This document shows positions 63,466 to 64,000 of a stretch of 64,000 nucleotides of DNA, in pieces (within the stretch, counting starts at the first letter, position 1; every line of letters begins with the position of its first letter). The position numbers were made by a program, and so were the translations under genes. A model generated the notes under the pieces. That model ran no database searches. It worked only from the letters and a program-made list of their open reading frames with translations, and was not told the origin of the DNA. This stretch comes from Vibrio sp. HDW18 (GTDB lineage: Bacteria > Pseudomonadota > Gammaproteobacteria > Enterobacterales > Vibrionaceae), in NCBI RefSeq assembly GCF_011306175.1, contig NZ_CP049914.1, positions 62,001 to 126,000 of the forward strand, read 5' to 3'.

Positions 63466-63825
63466 ATGGCTGAGACAGCATTTCGTCAAGGAAAAAAACG
63501 TTTTTTCGATACTAAAAAGTTCCCAAGAGGCTTTGCTAAGTCTGGAGATTTTACTCTGGCAGAAGAAGAGATTTTAAGCCTATACGGAAATACCATGCTC
63601 GGTTTAGAGAGTGGTGAACTGACCCCAGAAAATGACCAAGAACAGCATTTCATTAAAGTGCTAGAAAACCCAGATTTAGCCGAGCATAAATTAGAAAAAG
63701 CTTGGTTGAAATACACTCGTTTAGCGCGGGGTCGTAAACGCTTTCACACCTTAAATGGCCGCAATAAGCCAGATGGGACTGAAGATTACACTGACGATGA
63801 ACCGAGCTTAACAGAAGAAGATTAA
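63466..63825 (+). CDS. maoP: Macrodomain Ori protein MaoP (YifE, DUF413)
   Basis: 119 residues beginning MAETAFRQGKKRFFDTKKFPRGFAKSG and containing FTLAEEEILSLYGNTMLGLESGELTPE. E. coli MaoP acts with the maoS site near its own gene to constrain the Ori macrodomain. ATG 63466 follows GAGGTTGAC. Divergent from hdfR. Acidic C-terminal tail (YTDDEPSLTEED). Confidence 0.9.
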   Translation: MAETAFRQGKKRFFDTKKFPRGFAKSGDFTLAEEEILSLYGNTMLGLESGELTPENDQEQHFIKVLENPDLAEHKLEKAWLKYTRLARGRKRFHTLNGRNKPDGTEDYTDDEPSLTEED

Positions 63826-63900
63826 TTCTGACGGCGATCATTCCATCGGTCGCCATTGTGACATGGATGGACGACAATTTGCGTCCTTATTGGAGGTAAA

Positions 63901-64000
63901 ATGTCGAACCCAGTGTGCAATGTTTATTCGCTTGATGAGATGCTCTCGCTGATCCAGCGTGAACAGCCTTTTGCTGGATCACTGGAATCAGCAGGCTGCT
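63901..64000 (+). CDS. Start of a gene cut by the window edge
   Basis: ATG 63901 after TTGGAGGTAAA opens a frame of at least 33 codons, beginning MSNPVCNVYSLDEMLSLIQR and continuing to the window end without a stop. The strong ribosome site and composition indicate a real gene. Too little is visible to name it. Confidence 0.75.
   Translation, partial: MSNPVCNVYSLDEMLSLIQREQPFAGSLESAGC

Noticed and set aside
1..64000. tRNA or rRNA genes
   Set aside because: No tRNA T-loop/anticodon arrangement or rRNA sequence was recognised; the island is not next to a tRNA gene that I can see.

Overview
The window looks like chromosomal DNA of a Vibrio of the V. cholerae/V. mimicus/V. metoecus group, probably the second chromosome. 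The evidence is gene content: a complete heme-uptake block (hutZ-hutX-hutW divergent from tonB1-exbB1-exbD1-hutBCD), VpsT with its c-di-GMP motif WLTR at residues 131-134, malEFG divergent from malK, zwf-pgl-gnd, tdh-kbl, and ERIC repeats. The gene order does not fully match what I remember of V. cholerae N16961 chromosome II, and VpsT differs from the cholera protein I remember, so I infer a close relative or a rearranged strain rather than N16961 itself.

Layout. 0-12.7 kb: siderophore-binding protein, chemoreceptor, small membrane protein, EmrD efflux pump, a lysine riboswitch in front of an NhaC-type transporter, divergent nadD-like/nadE, a DcuB-type dicarboxylate carrier, an M20 peptidase, a decayed membrane-protein tail, and small Dabb, YkgJ-like and SEC-C proteins. 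12.7-17.1 kb: an AT-rich accessory island. 17.1-27.9 kb: kbl-tdh, O-acetylhomoserine sulfhydrylase, a LysR regulator, YaeR-like and YcdX-like proteins, and the pentose-phosphate operon zwf-pgl-gnd. 27.9-35.1 kb: iron-regulated heme acquisition and degradation. 35.1-46 kb: TetR regulator, YfcZ-like protein, a 20-residue-repeat protein, acyltransferase, MOSC protein, pyrC, rlmC, AraC/EamA pair, glpR. 46-52 kb: maltose transport and vpsT. 52.7-64 kb: parvulin, cheV, MarR, an EAL phosphodiesterase, pncB with its regulator nrtR, cytoplasmic alpha-amylase, yjiHG, ogt, hdfR, maoP and the start of one more gene.

The most interesting system is in the island. It is an apparently intact retron of the Ec86/Eco1-like (type II-A) class. 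A promoter (13202-13230) precedes a structured ncRNA with a1/a2 repeats, two msr hairpins and a long msd hairpin (13237-13397). Next come a nucleoside-deoxyribosyltransferase-like effector with a C-terminal helical, probably DNA-binding part (13447-14469) and the retron reverse transcriptase (14453-15394; NAKKH, YADD and VTG motifs), whose start overlaps the end of the effector gene. A perfect 11-bp hairpin lies between ncRNA and effector. The retron is flanked by the C-terminal end of a phage-type integrase, the C-terminal end of a GmrSD-like (DUF1524) restriction enzyme and a truncated IS3-family element. This looks like a worn anti-phage island in which the retron is the only intact defence system. 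From memory of N16961, the island lies next to tdh where that strain carries the mak toxin cluster.

Genes that work together: tonB1/exbB1/exbD1/hutBCD import heme and hutWXZ process it, under a shared Fur-like site. zwf-pgl-gnd form the oxidative pentose-phosphate branch. nadD-like, nadE, pncB and nrtR belong to NAD salvage, with a clear NrtR-type palindrome in front of pncB. The mal genes and the amylase serve maltodextrin use. The chemoreceptor, CheV, VpsT and the EAL protein link to motility, c-di-GMP and biofilm.
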